Positions 1 to 5,825 of a stretch of 14,093 bases of DNA are shown in pieces; the first letter of the stretch is position 1, and the number at the start of each line of letters is the position of its first letter. This stretch comes from Clostridia bacterium (GTDB lineage Bacteria; Bacillota; Clostridia; Oscillospirales; Acutalibacteraceae): assembly GCA_900766585.1 (NCBI GenBank), contig CAAFVV010000049.1, positions 1 to 14,093 of the forward strand, given 5' to 3'. The notes beneath the pieces were generated by a model, which saw only the letters and a program-made list of their open reading frames with translations, did no database searches and had not been told where the DNA came from. A program made the translations under genes and the position numbers.

Positions 1-66
1 ATATGAAGTTACAAGCAAGAAATTTTGTTGTCCGAAAGCCAGAAACCATTGATATTACTATGTTTT

Positions 67-492
67 TCAAAAAGTTCTGTATCGCCACTCGCACCAGAAA
101 AACGTCTCCGGCCGCCTGTCCAGGGCGCTGAGGAAATGCCACAATTGGCGGCAATTGTAAGGAACCATTCCCGCCCCCATTTGCCCCACGCGCCAGAGGT
201 GATCGGCGAGAGTGAAGAGCGTTACTTCGTTTTTCTCCGCCACGATGCACTGCTCAAGCGCGGGGGCATCCGGCAGTGCGGCACCGGCGGTGGGAAAGAC
301 CAGCCGGTAAGCATCGCCCGCGCGGTTGTCCTGCAGCCGGTAGATTTTGCCGTAGGGCTGGATGTCACAGCCCATTACCCGGTAATTTTCCCACGGGCCG
401 GATACCCAGACATTCAGCATCAGTGCTTCAAACATCTCGTCCGTGATTGTCTCTTTCAAGATCTTGTGGAATTCCCCGAGCGTCATATTCAT
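67..492 (-). CDS. Uncharacterised 141-residue protein
   Basis: I do not recognise the family. The ATG at 492 (protein begins MNMTLGEFHKIL) is preferred because a GGGAGG ribosome binding site (503-508) lies about 10 bases upstream. The in-frame ATG at 501 directly abuts that site, and a more distant ATG at 561 lacks one. The predicted product is soluble, with no signal peptide or membrane span, and is rich in Trp, Tyr and Phe, especially near the C-terminus (FFWCEWRYRTF). It has a mixed alpha/beta look: an acidic amphipathic N-terminal helix (about residues 4-20) followed by strand-like segments. It lies about 100 bases downstream of the glycosylase-like gene on the same strand and has its own extended -10 promoter, so it is probably transcribed separately as well as by read-through. 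No terminator is seen in the 66 bases after the stop. Function unknown. Confidence 0.72.
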   Translation of the reverse strand: MNMTLGEFHKILKETITDEMFEALMLNVWVSGPWENYRVMGCDIQPYGKIYRLQDNRAGDAYRLVFPTAGAALPDAPALEQCIVAEKNEVTLFTLADHLWRVGQMGAGMVPYNCRQLWHFLSALDRRPETFFWCEWRYRTF

Positions 493-540
493 CGCAGCCA
501 TTCCTCCCGCCCTGCCGAAAGCAGGTGTTCTTATGCTGTC

Positions 541-549
541 ATTATAGCA
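541..549 (-). promoter_or_regulatory. Extended -10 promoter for the 141-residue protein gene
   Basis: On the minus strand the sequence reads TGC-TATAAT, a consensus -10 with the TG extension. No good -35 is present at 16-18 bases, which fits an extended -10 promoter. It sits about 50 bases upstream of the chosen start at 492. Confidence 0.6.
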
Positions 550-593
550 GGGGAAATGCACCGTTTTGGGGACACAAAAGGGCGGTGTCAGCG

Positions 594-1409
594 TTATTTC
601 GTGAACGACGGGTCAGTTTTCAGGCGGCCGATCACCTCGTCCAAAACAGGATTAAGTTCGTTTTTCAGGTAGGTGTCGCTTCGGAATTTCAGCGGTCTTC
701 CGCCGTTTCCGTGATATGTCCAAACGAGATAGAATGTCCGGCCGTCGTCATAGGCGCATTGATATGCCGAGGTATTATTGTGGATACCGTCGCCCTTCAG
801 CAAAATCGCTTTGTGGTTGATTCCAAACTGTGTCTGAATATTCTTCCAGAACTTTGCGGGCTTGTTGCTGACAAACTGAATCACGACAACATCCGGTCTT
901 AAGGTGTTGATCTCATCAAACAGGATGTCCTGACAGTGGACCTTCATAGCTTCCGTGTGCTGCAGACCGCTGCGTTTTCCGCCAGATCCAAAGGCACATT
1001 TATAGCAGTTGGATAAAGCGTAGCATTTCAGATGATCCGTATAGGAATCTCTAACCAGCTCTGCGGCGGAGCAGCTTTGGGGCTTGGGTGTGTGTGTAAA
1101 TTCGCCGAGCAAATAGGACAGAACATACCGAACGCCGAGATAGTGATTGTTTGCAGCTGTCAAACTCGGTTCAAGGATGCCTTTTACAATACGATTCTCA
1201 GATAGATTTTCCTCACCCTTGACCCCCTCCAGCCCGACACACAGGATTTTCGGGATTCCGCTTTTGCCGTATTCAGTACCGATCATGATCTTGTCGGAAC
1301 AGAACCTGCAGGTAGAATCGTGAAGCTCCTTTTGACACTCGGCAAAGTATCTGCATTTGCCGTTGTCTGTGTAATAGCTTTGATACATAGCGGTTAACTG
1401 TGCTTTCAT
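594..1409 (-). CDS. Uracil-DNA-glycosylase-like protein, probable Fe-S type
   Basis: A 271-residue protein resembling the Fe-S uracil-DNA glycosylase (family 4/5) fold, whose members excise uracil from DNA. What is seen: a strand followed by a glycine-rich turn (PKILCVGLEGVKGEE, residues 53-67) where the family has its first active-site motif. A stretch SNCYKCAF (133-140) matches the usual TNVVKCRPP position, and LRPDVVVIQ (170-178) matches the conserved LxPKVIVAL strand. Cys34, Cys37, Cys138 and Cys159 fall in the CxxC...C...C arrangement that ligates a 4Fe-4S cluster in that family. The usual HPS loop is not clear; YHGNGG (232-237) is the nearest candidate. The ATG at 1409 has an AAAGGA site about 9-10 bases upstream; the in-frame ATG at 1472 lacks one. 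The DNA is visibly more A+T-rich than the genes to its right, so recent acquisition is possible. The family link is by motif memory and the activity is inferred. Confidence 0.6.
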   Translation of the reverse strand: MKAQLTAMYQSYYTDNGKCRYFAECQKELHDSTCRFCSDKIMIGTEYGKSGIPKILCVGLEGVKGEENLSENRIVKGILEPSLTAANNHYLGVRYVLSYLLGEFTHTPKPQSCSAAELVRDSYTDHLKCYALSNCYKCAFGSGGKRSGLQHTEAMKVHCQDILFDEINTLRPDVVVIQFVSNKPAKFWKNIQTQFGINHKAILLKGDGIHNNTSAYQCAYDDGRTFYLVWTYHGNGGRPLKFRSDTYLKNELNPVLDEVIGRLKTDPSFTK

Positions 1410-1509
1410 GCTCGTCTTTCCTTTCTTTTTGTCTCCAAAGCGATATAGCTCCTGTTTGAATGTTCGGCACATACCACATAGGAATTGCCCGATCTCATAC
1501 TTATTTATA

Positions 1510-1539
1510 AGTATAGCACAGACGGTGTATATGTGTCTA
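1510..1539 (-). promoter_or_regulatory. Promoter of the glycosylase-like gene
   Basis: Minus strand: -35 TAGACA (1534-1539), 18-base spacer, -10 TATACT (1510-1515) preceded by TGC, an extended -10. It would give a leader of roughly 90 bases before the ATG at 1409. The ten-base string AGTATAGCAC recurs at 1549-1558 (plus-strand reading), making a second possible extended -10 39 bases further upstream but without a clear -35. Confidence 0.6.
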
Positions 1540-1624
1540 CAGTTTTATAGTATAGCACGGGTAATGTACCGTTTTTGACTTATCTCTGCGGGCGGGGCAG
1601 CTTTGACGGCATAGAATAACTAAA

Positions 1625-1651
1625 CCCGCTGATTTTGGTCAGCGGGCTTTT
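1625..1651 (+). terminator. Terminator-like hairpin without an upstream gene
   Basis: Perfect 8-bp stem CCCGCTGA / TCAGCGGG with a 6-base loop, followed by CTTTT on the plus strand. Shape and tail fit a short intrinsic terminator for rightward transcription, but no rightward gene is seen to its left in the window. The minus-strand side has a weaker T-run (GTTTAG). Confidence 0.45.
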
Positions 1652-1679
1652 GAAAAGTGAACAGGACGGGAAAAACCGG

Positions 1680-1716
1680 TTGATCATTCCCCTGCGGATA
1701 TGCTATACTGTGTATA
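1680..1716 (+). promoter_or_regulatory. Promoter with dyad operator-like -10, membrane protein gene
   Basis: -35 TTGATC (1680-1685), 18-base spacer, -10 TATACT (1704-1709) with the TGC extension (1701-1703). The -10 is the left half of a perfect dyad TATAC-TGT-GTATA (1704-1716). The 18 bases at 1699-1716 recur exactly in the promoter of the DUF6198-type gene (3228-3245, opposite strand), suggesting a shared repressor. The leader to the ATG at 1801 is about 85 bases. Confidence 0.65.
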
Positions 1717-1800
1717 TCGACGTATTGCCGAAAATCGGCAAGGCTGGCGCAGAAATGCAGGCGGCTCTTGTATGGCTGCGGCGGACAGGGGAGGGATTGG

Positions 1801-2325
1801 ATGAAAAAGCTGCTTCGGATAATGGGGACGGCTCTGGTCATTGTTGTCGGCATACCGCTCTTCCTGCTCGCCTGCATCGGATATTTGCTTTTTGTTCCGT
1901 TCGATATTCTCCGGTATCATCGCATGCCCTATTATCGGAATCTGAAAGTCCGGTACAGATGCTTTATCACCGCGAGCGATGTCGTGCAGCTATATAACCG
2001 CATGGTGAACGAGCATCTGCCGATCACCTATATGAGAGAGCAGGATTTTGAATATTTCATCCGGGATGGACTGGTGCTGCTTTGCGGCTGGGGAGAGAAT
2101 GATTTTGTACAGGCCGACGGCGAGTGGCAGTTCGTTTTGGACGGGGATGACGGAGTGTCCATGGAGGAAACTCTGCAGGGTGAAAGGGCGATGCTCAAAC
2201 CGGAGCACAGGGATCTGCCCGCCAAGTTTTTGATCTTTTACGGGGAGATCACGGATGCGGAAAAATATGAACACGCGAAAGCCTGTCCGTATTTTTACTG
2301 CCTTTTTTCAGCTGACGAGGATTGA
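1801..2325 (+). CDS. Single-pass membrane protein of unknown function
   Basis: A 174-residue protein starting MKKLLRIMG. The ATG at 1801 is chosen for its GGGGAGGG site 5-6 bases upstream; a longer frame from 1768 lacks one. Residues about 7-35 form one long hydrophobic segment (ALVIVVGIPLFLLACIGYLL), either a membrane anchor or an uncleaved signal. A soluble part of about 135 residues follows, probably cytosolic given the flanking charges (KK before, RYHR after). That part has alternating hydrophobic strands (DGLVLLCGWGENDFV, EWQFVLDGDDG) and an acidic C-terminus. I do not recognise the domain. The gene is monocistronic, with its own promoter carrying the dyad motif shared with the DUF6198-type gene, and it converges on that gene with only 39 bases between stops. 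Confidence 0.75.
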   Translation: MKKLLRIMGTALVIVVGIPLFLLACIGYLLFVPFDILRYHRMPYYRNLKVRYRCFITASDVVQLYNRMVNEHLPITYMREQDFEYFIRDGLVLLCGWGENDFVQADGEWQFVLDGDDGVSMEETLQGERAMLKPEHRDLPAKFLIFYGEITDAEKYEHAKACPYFYCLFSADED

Positions 2326-2364
2326 TGAGACCCGGGCGGAAACCGATCAACTCGGGGAATACGG

Positions 2365-3132
2365 TCAGGCCTCATCCGCTTTCTTTTCTTCAAGCGCAAA
2401 ATGAGCGGCAAAGCCCTTGAAACAGGGCTGAAAATCGACCGCTTTATCCAGCAGCTTCGAGAAAAAGCCGATGATGGTGCCGTTGAAAAGCGCCATGATA
2501 AGCGTACCCCAGTTCAGCCCGCGGAATTCCCCGAAAAAGCAGAGGGTCATCACCGTGGCTGCCAGCAGACAGCACATATCGACAATCGTTTTAAACAGCG
2601 GCAGCCGGATGCCGAATCTGAGCGAGACCGCCTTGACAAAAAAGTCATATACCTGCGGATACAGGTAGGTTTTGAAGAACAGGGCGACAGAAAATGACGT
2701 CAGCAGCACGCCGGCGGCAAACATCACGATACGCAGCCACAGCGCCATATGCCCGGGTGCGGTCACGGACGGGTCAAAGCAGGGGAGCTTTCGCCACAGA
2801 TCCAGAACCGCGCCGTAGATCAGGCAGGTGACAAACGACATCAGGTAGGCGGGCCGGCACTTTCTCAGCAGCAGACAGAGCACGATAAACAGCCCCGCCT
2901 GGATGATGTATTCCGCCTGCCCGAAGGTGATGACACCGAGCTTCAGGCTGAGCAGATAGGCGGGAGCCACGATCATGGAGATGCCGAAATCCGCTGCAGT
3001 CAGCATGGCTACGGCGAGCGCCAACAGAACAATGGCTGCCGCATAGGTCAGCTCGGCAGATACCCGCAGCTTTTTTCTTCCGGCGGTCTGCTGCGGTGTA
3101 CCGTCTGTGCGGTCAATGCTTTCTTGGGTCAT
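2365..3132 (-). CDS. YczE/YitT-like (DUF6198-type) polytopic membrane protein
   Basis: A 255-residue integral membrane protein. About six hydrophobic segments are visible, near residues 29-47, 62-83, 90-108, 127-150, 173-193 and 203-222. The region AADFGISMIVAPAYLLSLKLG (split by a helix turn) and the later NGTIIGFF resemble the YczE/YyaS/YitT group, known as DUF6198 in clostridia. Their transport or signalling role is not established. The ATG at 3132 (MTQESIDRTDG) is used because a GGGAGG site lies 9 bases upstream; the frame runs open to a GTG at 3234, but that overlaps the promoter -10. The gene has a near-consensus promoter (3235-3263), an intrinsic terminator inside its leader (3154-3184) and the 18-bp dyad element, so it is probably regulated at initiation and by attenuation. 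The family call is moderate and the substrate unknown. Confidence 0.75.
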   Translation of the reverse strand: MTQESIDRTDGTPQQTAGRKKLRVSAELTYAAAIVLLALAVAMLTAADFGISMIVAPAYLLSLKLGVITFGQAEYIIQAGLFIVLCLLLRKCRPAYLMSFVTCLIYGAVLDLWRKLPCFDPSVTAPGHMALWLRIVMFAAGVLLTSFSVALFFKTYLYPQVYDFFVKAVSLRFGIRLPLFKTIVDMCCLLAATVMTLCFFGEFRGLNWGTLIMALFNGTIIGFFSKLLDKAVDFQPCFKGFAAHFALEEKKADEA

Positions 3133-3153
3133 TTTTCCGATACCTCCCGACAG

Positions 3154-3184
3154 AAAAACCGCCATGCACCCGCAGGCGCATGGC
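3154..3184 (-). terminator. Intrinsic terminator in the DUF6198-type gene leader (candidate attenuator)
   Basis: On the minus strand a 10-bp stem GCCATGCGCC / GGTGCATGGC (one G-U pair) with loop TGCG is followed by GG and five T. It lies between the promoter at 3235-3263 and the ribosome binding site of the gene starting at 3132. Full-length transcription must therefore pass it. Upstream in the leader, GAGGA-AACA-TCCTC forms a small hairpin, and alternative pairing with GTTTCGC is possible. Confidence 0.55.
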
Positions 3185-3227
3185 GAAACCTGAGGATGTT
3201 TCCTCGCAAAAATCCATACCGATTTTG

Positions 3228-3263
3228 TATACACAGTATAGCATACGGCGAAAAAGCTGTCAA
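3228..3263 (-). promoter_or_regulatory. Consensus promoter with dyad operator-like -10, DUF6198-type gene
   Basis: Minus strand: -35 TTGACA (3258-3263), 17-base spacer, -10 TATACT (3235-3240) with TGC extension. The dyad TATAC-TGT-GTATA occupies 3228-3240, spanning -10 and the start point. The 18-base string at 3228-3245 is identical to 1699-1716. This is the strongest single promoter left of 6 kb. Confidence 0.75.
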
Positions 3264-3320
3264 TCTTTTCCGCCCGAAAGCCAAGATGAGCGACAACCGA
3301 ACTTTAAGGGGGAAAACCAC

Positions 3321-3920
3321 ATGGAAATGGACAAAATGCACACGGGAGAACTGTATCTGCCCGGCGATGAGGAGATCATGGCAGAGCAGCTGCGGTGTCT
3401 GGACAGGCTCTATACGTTCAACGCGACAAGGCCGTCGGAGCAGGACAGGCGGCAGGCGCTTCTGCGGGAGATGTTTGCCGAGATCGGCGAGGGATGCTAT
3501 ATTGAGCCGCCGTTTCACGCCAGCTGGGGCGGGCGACATATCCATTTCGGCAAGGGGATTTATGCCAACTTCAACCTGACCGCCGTGGACGATACGCATA
3601 TTTATGTCGGCGATTATACAATGATCGGACCGAATGTGACCCTTGCCACGGCGGGGCACCCGATCTTGCCGGAGCTTCGTAAGCAGGCGTATCAGTATAA
3701 TGTGCCTGTGCGGATCGGGCGCAATTGCTGGCTCGGCGCGGGAGTGATCGTGCTGCCGGGGGTGTCGATCGGTGACGATACGGTGATCGGCGCGGGCAGT
3801 GTGGTGACTAAGGATATTCCGTCCGGCGTTGTGGCGGTGGGGAACCCCTGCCGTGTGCTGCGCGAGATCAACGCGCACGACCGGGAATATTATTTTAAAG
3901 ACAGAAAAATCAGGCAGTAA
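3321..3920 (+). CDS. Sugar O-acetyltransferase, maltose/galactoside type (LacA/Maa family)
   Basis: A 199-residue hexapeptide-repeat acyltransferase that transfers acetyl from acetyl-CoA to a sugar hydroxyl, acting as a cytosolic trimer in this family. The N-terminal Maltose_acetyltransferase cap (about 5-58, with LYLPGDEEI and LYTFNATRP) precedes left-handed beta-helix repeats (about 72-175). His113 in TAGHP is the family catalytic histidine, and the C-terminal coils GRNCWLGAGVIVLPG and IGAGSVVTKDIP are typical. Length is normal. The ATG at 3321 follows AAGGGGG by about 8 bases; Met3 is an alternative. It diverges from the DUF6198-type gene, and I see no convincing rightward promoter in the 188 bases between them. 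A 7-bp hairpin (CAGGCAG / CTGCCTG, 3911-3932) encloses the stop codon just before the terminator. The substrate sugar cannot be read from sequence. Confidence 0.93.
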   Translation: MEMDKMHTGELYLPGDEEIMAEQLRCLDRLYTFNATRPSEQDRRQALLREMFAEIGEGCYIEPPFHASWGGRHIHFGKGIYANFNLTAVDDTHIYVGDYTMIGPNVTLATAGHPILPELRKQAYQYNVPVRIGRNCWLGAGVIVLPGVSIGDDTVIGAGSVVTKDIPSGVVAVGNPCRVLREINAHDREYYFKDRKIRQ

Positions 3921-3942
3921 CGGTTCTGCCTGCCAAACCAAA

Positions 3943-3977
3943 CAAGCCACCGGTCCCGAAATGGGATCGGTGGCTTG
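3943..3977. terminator. Bidirectional terminator between acetyltransferase and XRE genes
   Basis: A 15-bp stem (CAAGCCACCGGTCCC / GGGATCGGTGGCTTG, one G-T pair) with a 5-base loop. The leftward reading is followed by TTTGGTTTGG, so it best serves the XRE gene ending at 4013. It probably also stops rightward transcription from the acetyltransferase gene. Confidence 0.7.
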
Positions 3978-4012
3978 CTGCTTGCTGCGGGCAGTCCGCA
4001 TCGTCCGCATTG

Positions 4013-4723
4013 TCAGCGGAGATTAACGCTGTCAGAGCAGATGTCGCTGCCCGCGTACGCATTGCCGCCAATGTCGCCGCCGCAGATGATGTCGTCGCCC
4101 GCCGTGGCGTTGCCGCCGATGTCGCCGCAATTTAAGTCGTCGCCTGCAGCGGCATTACCGCCGACGTTGCCGCAGGTCATGCCATCGCCCGCGGCAGCGT
4201 TCCCGCCGATGTCGCCGCATTCAATACTGTCGCCTGCAGAGGCGTTGCCCGCGATGGCGCCGCAGGAAATACCGTCGCCCGCAGTGACGTTGCCGCTGAC
4301 TGCGCCCTCGATACGGGCGTTGCCGAGAATGTCAAACGAGATCGGCTCAGACGGCATATTTTCCGGCATGCGCAGCGGGATCGGGTCGGTCGGGTAGTCG
4401 TCGTTATACAGCACGGTCTGCCCGCGGCACCAGAGGATGCGCAGCCGGTCGTCGTCGGGCAGAACGGACAGGAAGCCATGGGCAGCCGGCACATCTTTGA
4501 CCGGTGCGGACGGCTCTGCGCTGCCCTCGCGCAGCAGCCGGTCAATGCTGATACCGAAATAGTCCGCCAGCACGGGCAGCAGGGTGATGTCGGGCAAGGA
4601 CTGGGCGCATTCCCATTTGCTGACCGCCTGCACGGTGACGCCGCATTGGTCGGCGAGCTGTTCCTGACTGATGCCGCGCGCCTTGCGCAGGGCTTTGAGT
4701 GTATTGGCGAGATGTTCTTGCAT
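4013..4723 (-). CDS. XRE-family regulator with C-terminal cysteine-ladder repeat solenoid
   Basis: A 236-residue protein. Residues about 4-62 are a classical XRE/HTH_3 DNA-binding domain (ISQEQLADQCGVTVQAVSKW is the helix-turn-helix). A Pro/Ala-rich linker (about 66-82) and a short central segment follow (LRILWCRGQTVLYNDDY, 94-110). Residues 144-233 are six tandem repeats of about 15 residues with consensus GNAxAGDxIxCGDIG. Cys154, 169, 184, 199, 214 and 229 are spaced exactly 15 apart. Such regular Gly/Asp/Cys repeats should fold as a beta-solenoid with a stack of cysteines. No membrane span is seen, so it is likely cytosolic. AAAGGAGG lies 8 bases before the ATG. It is probably autoregulated through the dyad at 4743-4756. 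The DNA-binding role is secure by family. The solenoid could sense metal, redox state or a partner, or assemble filaments; that is speculation. Confidence 0.9.
   Translation of the reverse strand: MQEHLANTLKALRKARGISQEQLADQCGVTVQAVSKWECAQSLPDITLLPVLADYFGISIDRLLREGSAEPSAPVKDVPAAHGFLSVLPDDDRLRILWCRGQTVLYNDDYPTDPIPLRMPENMPSEPISFDILGNARIEGAVSGNVTAGDGISCGAIAGNASAGDSIECGDIGGNAAAGDGMTCGNVGGNAAAGDDLNCGDIGGNATAGDDIICGGDIGGNAYAGSDICSDSVNLR
4025..4294 (-). repeat. Six tandem 45-bp coding repeats (15-residue units)
   Basis: In-frame tandem repeats inside the XRE gene, each encoding GNxxAGDxIxCGxIG. Five units are 15-16 codons long and the last is shorter and diverged. Codons differ between units, so the repeat is kept at protein level rather than being a recent DNA expansion. 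Confidence 0.9.
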
Positions 4724-4742
4724 GAGAGGTTCCTCCTTTAGT

Positions 4743-4756
4743 GACGGCGTGCCGTC
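4743..4756. promoter_or_regulatory. Candidate XRE operator dyad
   Basis: Perfect inverted repeat GACGGC-GT-GCCGTC between the -10 and the ribosome binding site of the XRE gene, starting about 6 bases after the expected transcription start. The position fits autorepression; the assignment is by position only. Confidence 0.4.
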
Positions 4757-4768
4757 TTGTCTGCCTCC

Positions 4769-4797
4769 AGTATAGGGGATGGCGGCGAAAAAGTACA
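4769..4797 (-). promoter_or_regulatory. Promoter of the XRE gene
   Basis: Minus strand: -35 TGTACT (4792-4797), 17-base spacer, -10 TATACT (4769-4774). The -10 is good and the -35 weak, with no TG extension. The leader to the ATG at 4723 is about 40 bases. Confidence 0.5.
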
Positions 4798-4800
4798 GCG

Positions 4801-4838
4801 ACCGTCAGTGGAATGTTGATTCAACTGACGGTTGAATC
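4801..4838. repeat. Two overlapping, mutually exclusive inverted repeats
   Basis: ACCGTCAGT (4801-4809) pairs with ACTGACGGT (4824-4832). GATTCAAC (4818-4825) pairs with GTTGAATC (4831-4838). The arms overlap, so only one hairpin can form at a time. The block lies just after the stop of the decayed transglycosylase gene and just upstream of the XRE promoter. On the minus strand the larger hairpin is followed a few bases later by five T. It could be an old terminator or a control site. Confidence 0.5.
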
Positions 4839-4850
4839 GCCGGATGAGCC

Positions 4851-5650
4851 TTATTCGCCGGTGTTTACGCCGTAAAGTGCCATCTGGTGCTCGTGTTCCT
4901 CGAGCGTTTCGGAATAGTGGTTCTCGTTGTCCTTGCCGAAGAAGAAATAATAATACGCCGTGTCGGCGGGGTGGCGCCGCTTCAATCGCACGCAGACCGG
5001 GGCTGCAGATCGGCCCGGTCGAGGATAGGAACGGGTTGCCGGTGATGTCGCGGTTGATATAGTCGCGCGTCGGGTCGGCGTCGAGATAGGGGTGCTCCGC
5101 CGGATGGTTCAGTCGGTTGTGAAAGACAGAGGAGACGAGCCGCAGATGCTTGTCGCTCCGTGCCTCGCGCTCCAAAATGGAGGCGAGGATCAGCGTGTCG
5201 TCCGACAGCGGGATCGTGAACGAGCGCGGGGTGTAGCTCTGGCAGACGCAGGTGAATGCCTCGGCCGTGCAGACTCCCTTTTATTCCGGCAGACGGGCGG
5301 TCTGCATGGAGGAATATCCCTCAGGCGCCGTGACTGTGACCTCGCGGTGATCAGGGGCAAAACGGTCACAGCAGCCGTCGCCGCTGTTGTAATTGCCGTT
5401 GTGCGGCGCGAGGTCTGCGTGGTCGACGGCTTTGGGGCTGTCGGCGCAGTTGTCGCCGCGGCAGAGGTGCTGACGGACGTAGCAGCAGCGGTGCTTGTTG
5501 GCGCCGGGGCAGAGCTGTCCCCGCCGCTGCGGGTGACCCGGCAAGCAGAAGTGCCGGGAGGAGGGTAGGTGCCGCCAGCGCGGCAACGCAAACCTGCCGC
5601 AGCCGGCGGACGCGGCGGTGCGAACATGGGGTGGTGATATGGTGCGGCAT
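4851..5650 (-). pseudogene. mltG: Decayed MltG/YceG-like endolytic transglycosylase lipoprotein
   Basis: MltG cleaves nascent peptidoglycan glycan strands at the membrane. Family landmarks are readable but scattered over frames. They are a start with GAGGT ahead (5650), an Arg-rich then hydrophobic export signal ending near LLLAG, a Thr/Ala-rich linker in a second frame, and VTVTAPEGYSSMQTARL in a third. The same third frame, past a stop, has LILASILERE (holding the family catalytic Glu), SVFHNRLN, DPTRDYI and GPICSPGLRAIEAA; another frame then has YYYFFFGKDNENHYSETLEEH. Lesions: a frame break near 5530 at the lipobox, another near 5345-5385, an in-frame TAA at 5281-5283 where LLEEKG is expected, and a frame break at about 4974. 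In-frame deletions are also likely, since the stretch before LILASI and the GLP segment before GPICSPG are far shorter than usual. It is non-functional as it stands; an intact copy elsewhere is expected. Confidence 0.82.
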
Positions 5651-5762
5651 ACCGCGACCTCTTTTTCTGTTTTGGGTTCCGTTTCCGACACAAAGACGCA
5701 TTTGCCGGTTTTGGAGGAATATACTTTCCTGTATTTATTGGCGGGTACGGGCACTGTCGCAA

Positions 5763-5796
5763 AGGAAAACGCAGCGGCCGGGTGTCGGCTGCTGCG
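5763..5796 (-). terminator. Intrinsic terminator of the TM2 protein gene
   Basis: Minus strand: CGCAGC-A-GCCG / CGGC-C-GCTGCG stem (one A-C mismatch), 5-base loop, followed by TTTTCC. It lies about 30 bases after the stop at 5826. Confidence 0.7.
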
Positions 5797-5825
5797 TCTG
5801 AAAACGGCTGTGAGCCCGCTGAAAA

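Larger units (their letters stand above)
1410..1800. other. Gene-free stretch with leftward and rightward promoters
   Basis: No supported coding sequence lies here. The stretch holds the leader and promoter(s) of the leftward glycosylase-like gene, a terminator-like hairpin at 1625-1651, and the promoter and leader of the rightward membrane protein starting at 1801. The left half is A+T-rich. Short reading frames here lack ribosome binding sites. Confidence 0.6.

Noticed and set aside
25..902. Long open frames on the plus strand over the two leftmost genes
   Set aside because: They are antisense to better-supported genes, lack ribosome binding sites and show no domain-like sequence.
2324..2376. 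GATGAG...CTCATC inverted repeat between the two convergent genes as a terminator
   Set aside because: Only six pairs around a loop of about 40 bases; too weak to call.
3133..3217. A possible leader peptide frame ahead of the DUF6198-type gene
   Set aside because: An ATG is present but there is no ribosome binding site and no codon run of the kind used in peptide attenuators.
3129..4010. A 293-residue leftward frame over the acetyltransferase
   Set aside because: It is the antisense shadow of a clear hexapeptide acetyltransferase; composition is Arg/His-rich as expected of a shadow in GC-rich DNA.
4025..4294. Regular 45-bp repeats that might suggest a CRISPR array
   Set aside because: They are contiguous, degenerate at DNA level, in frame and conserved as protein; there are no spacers.
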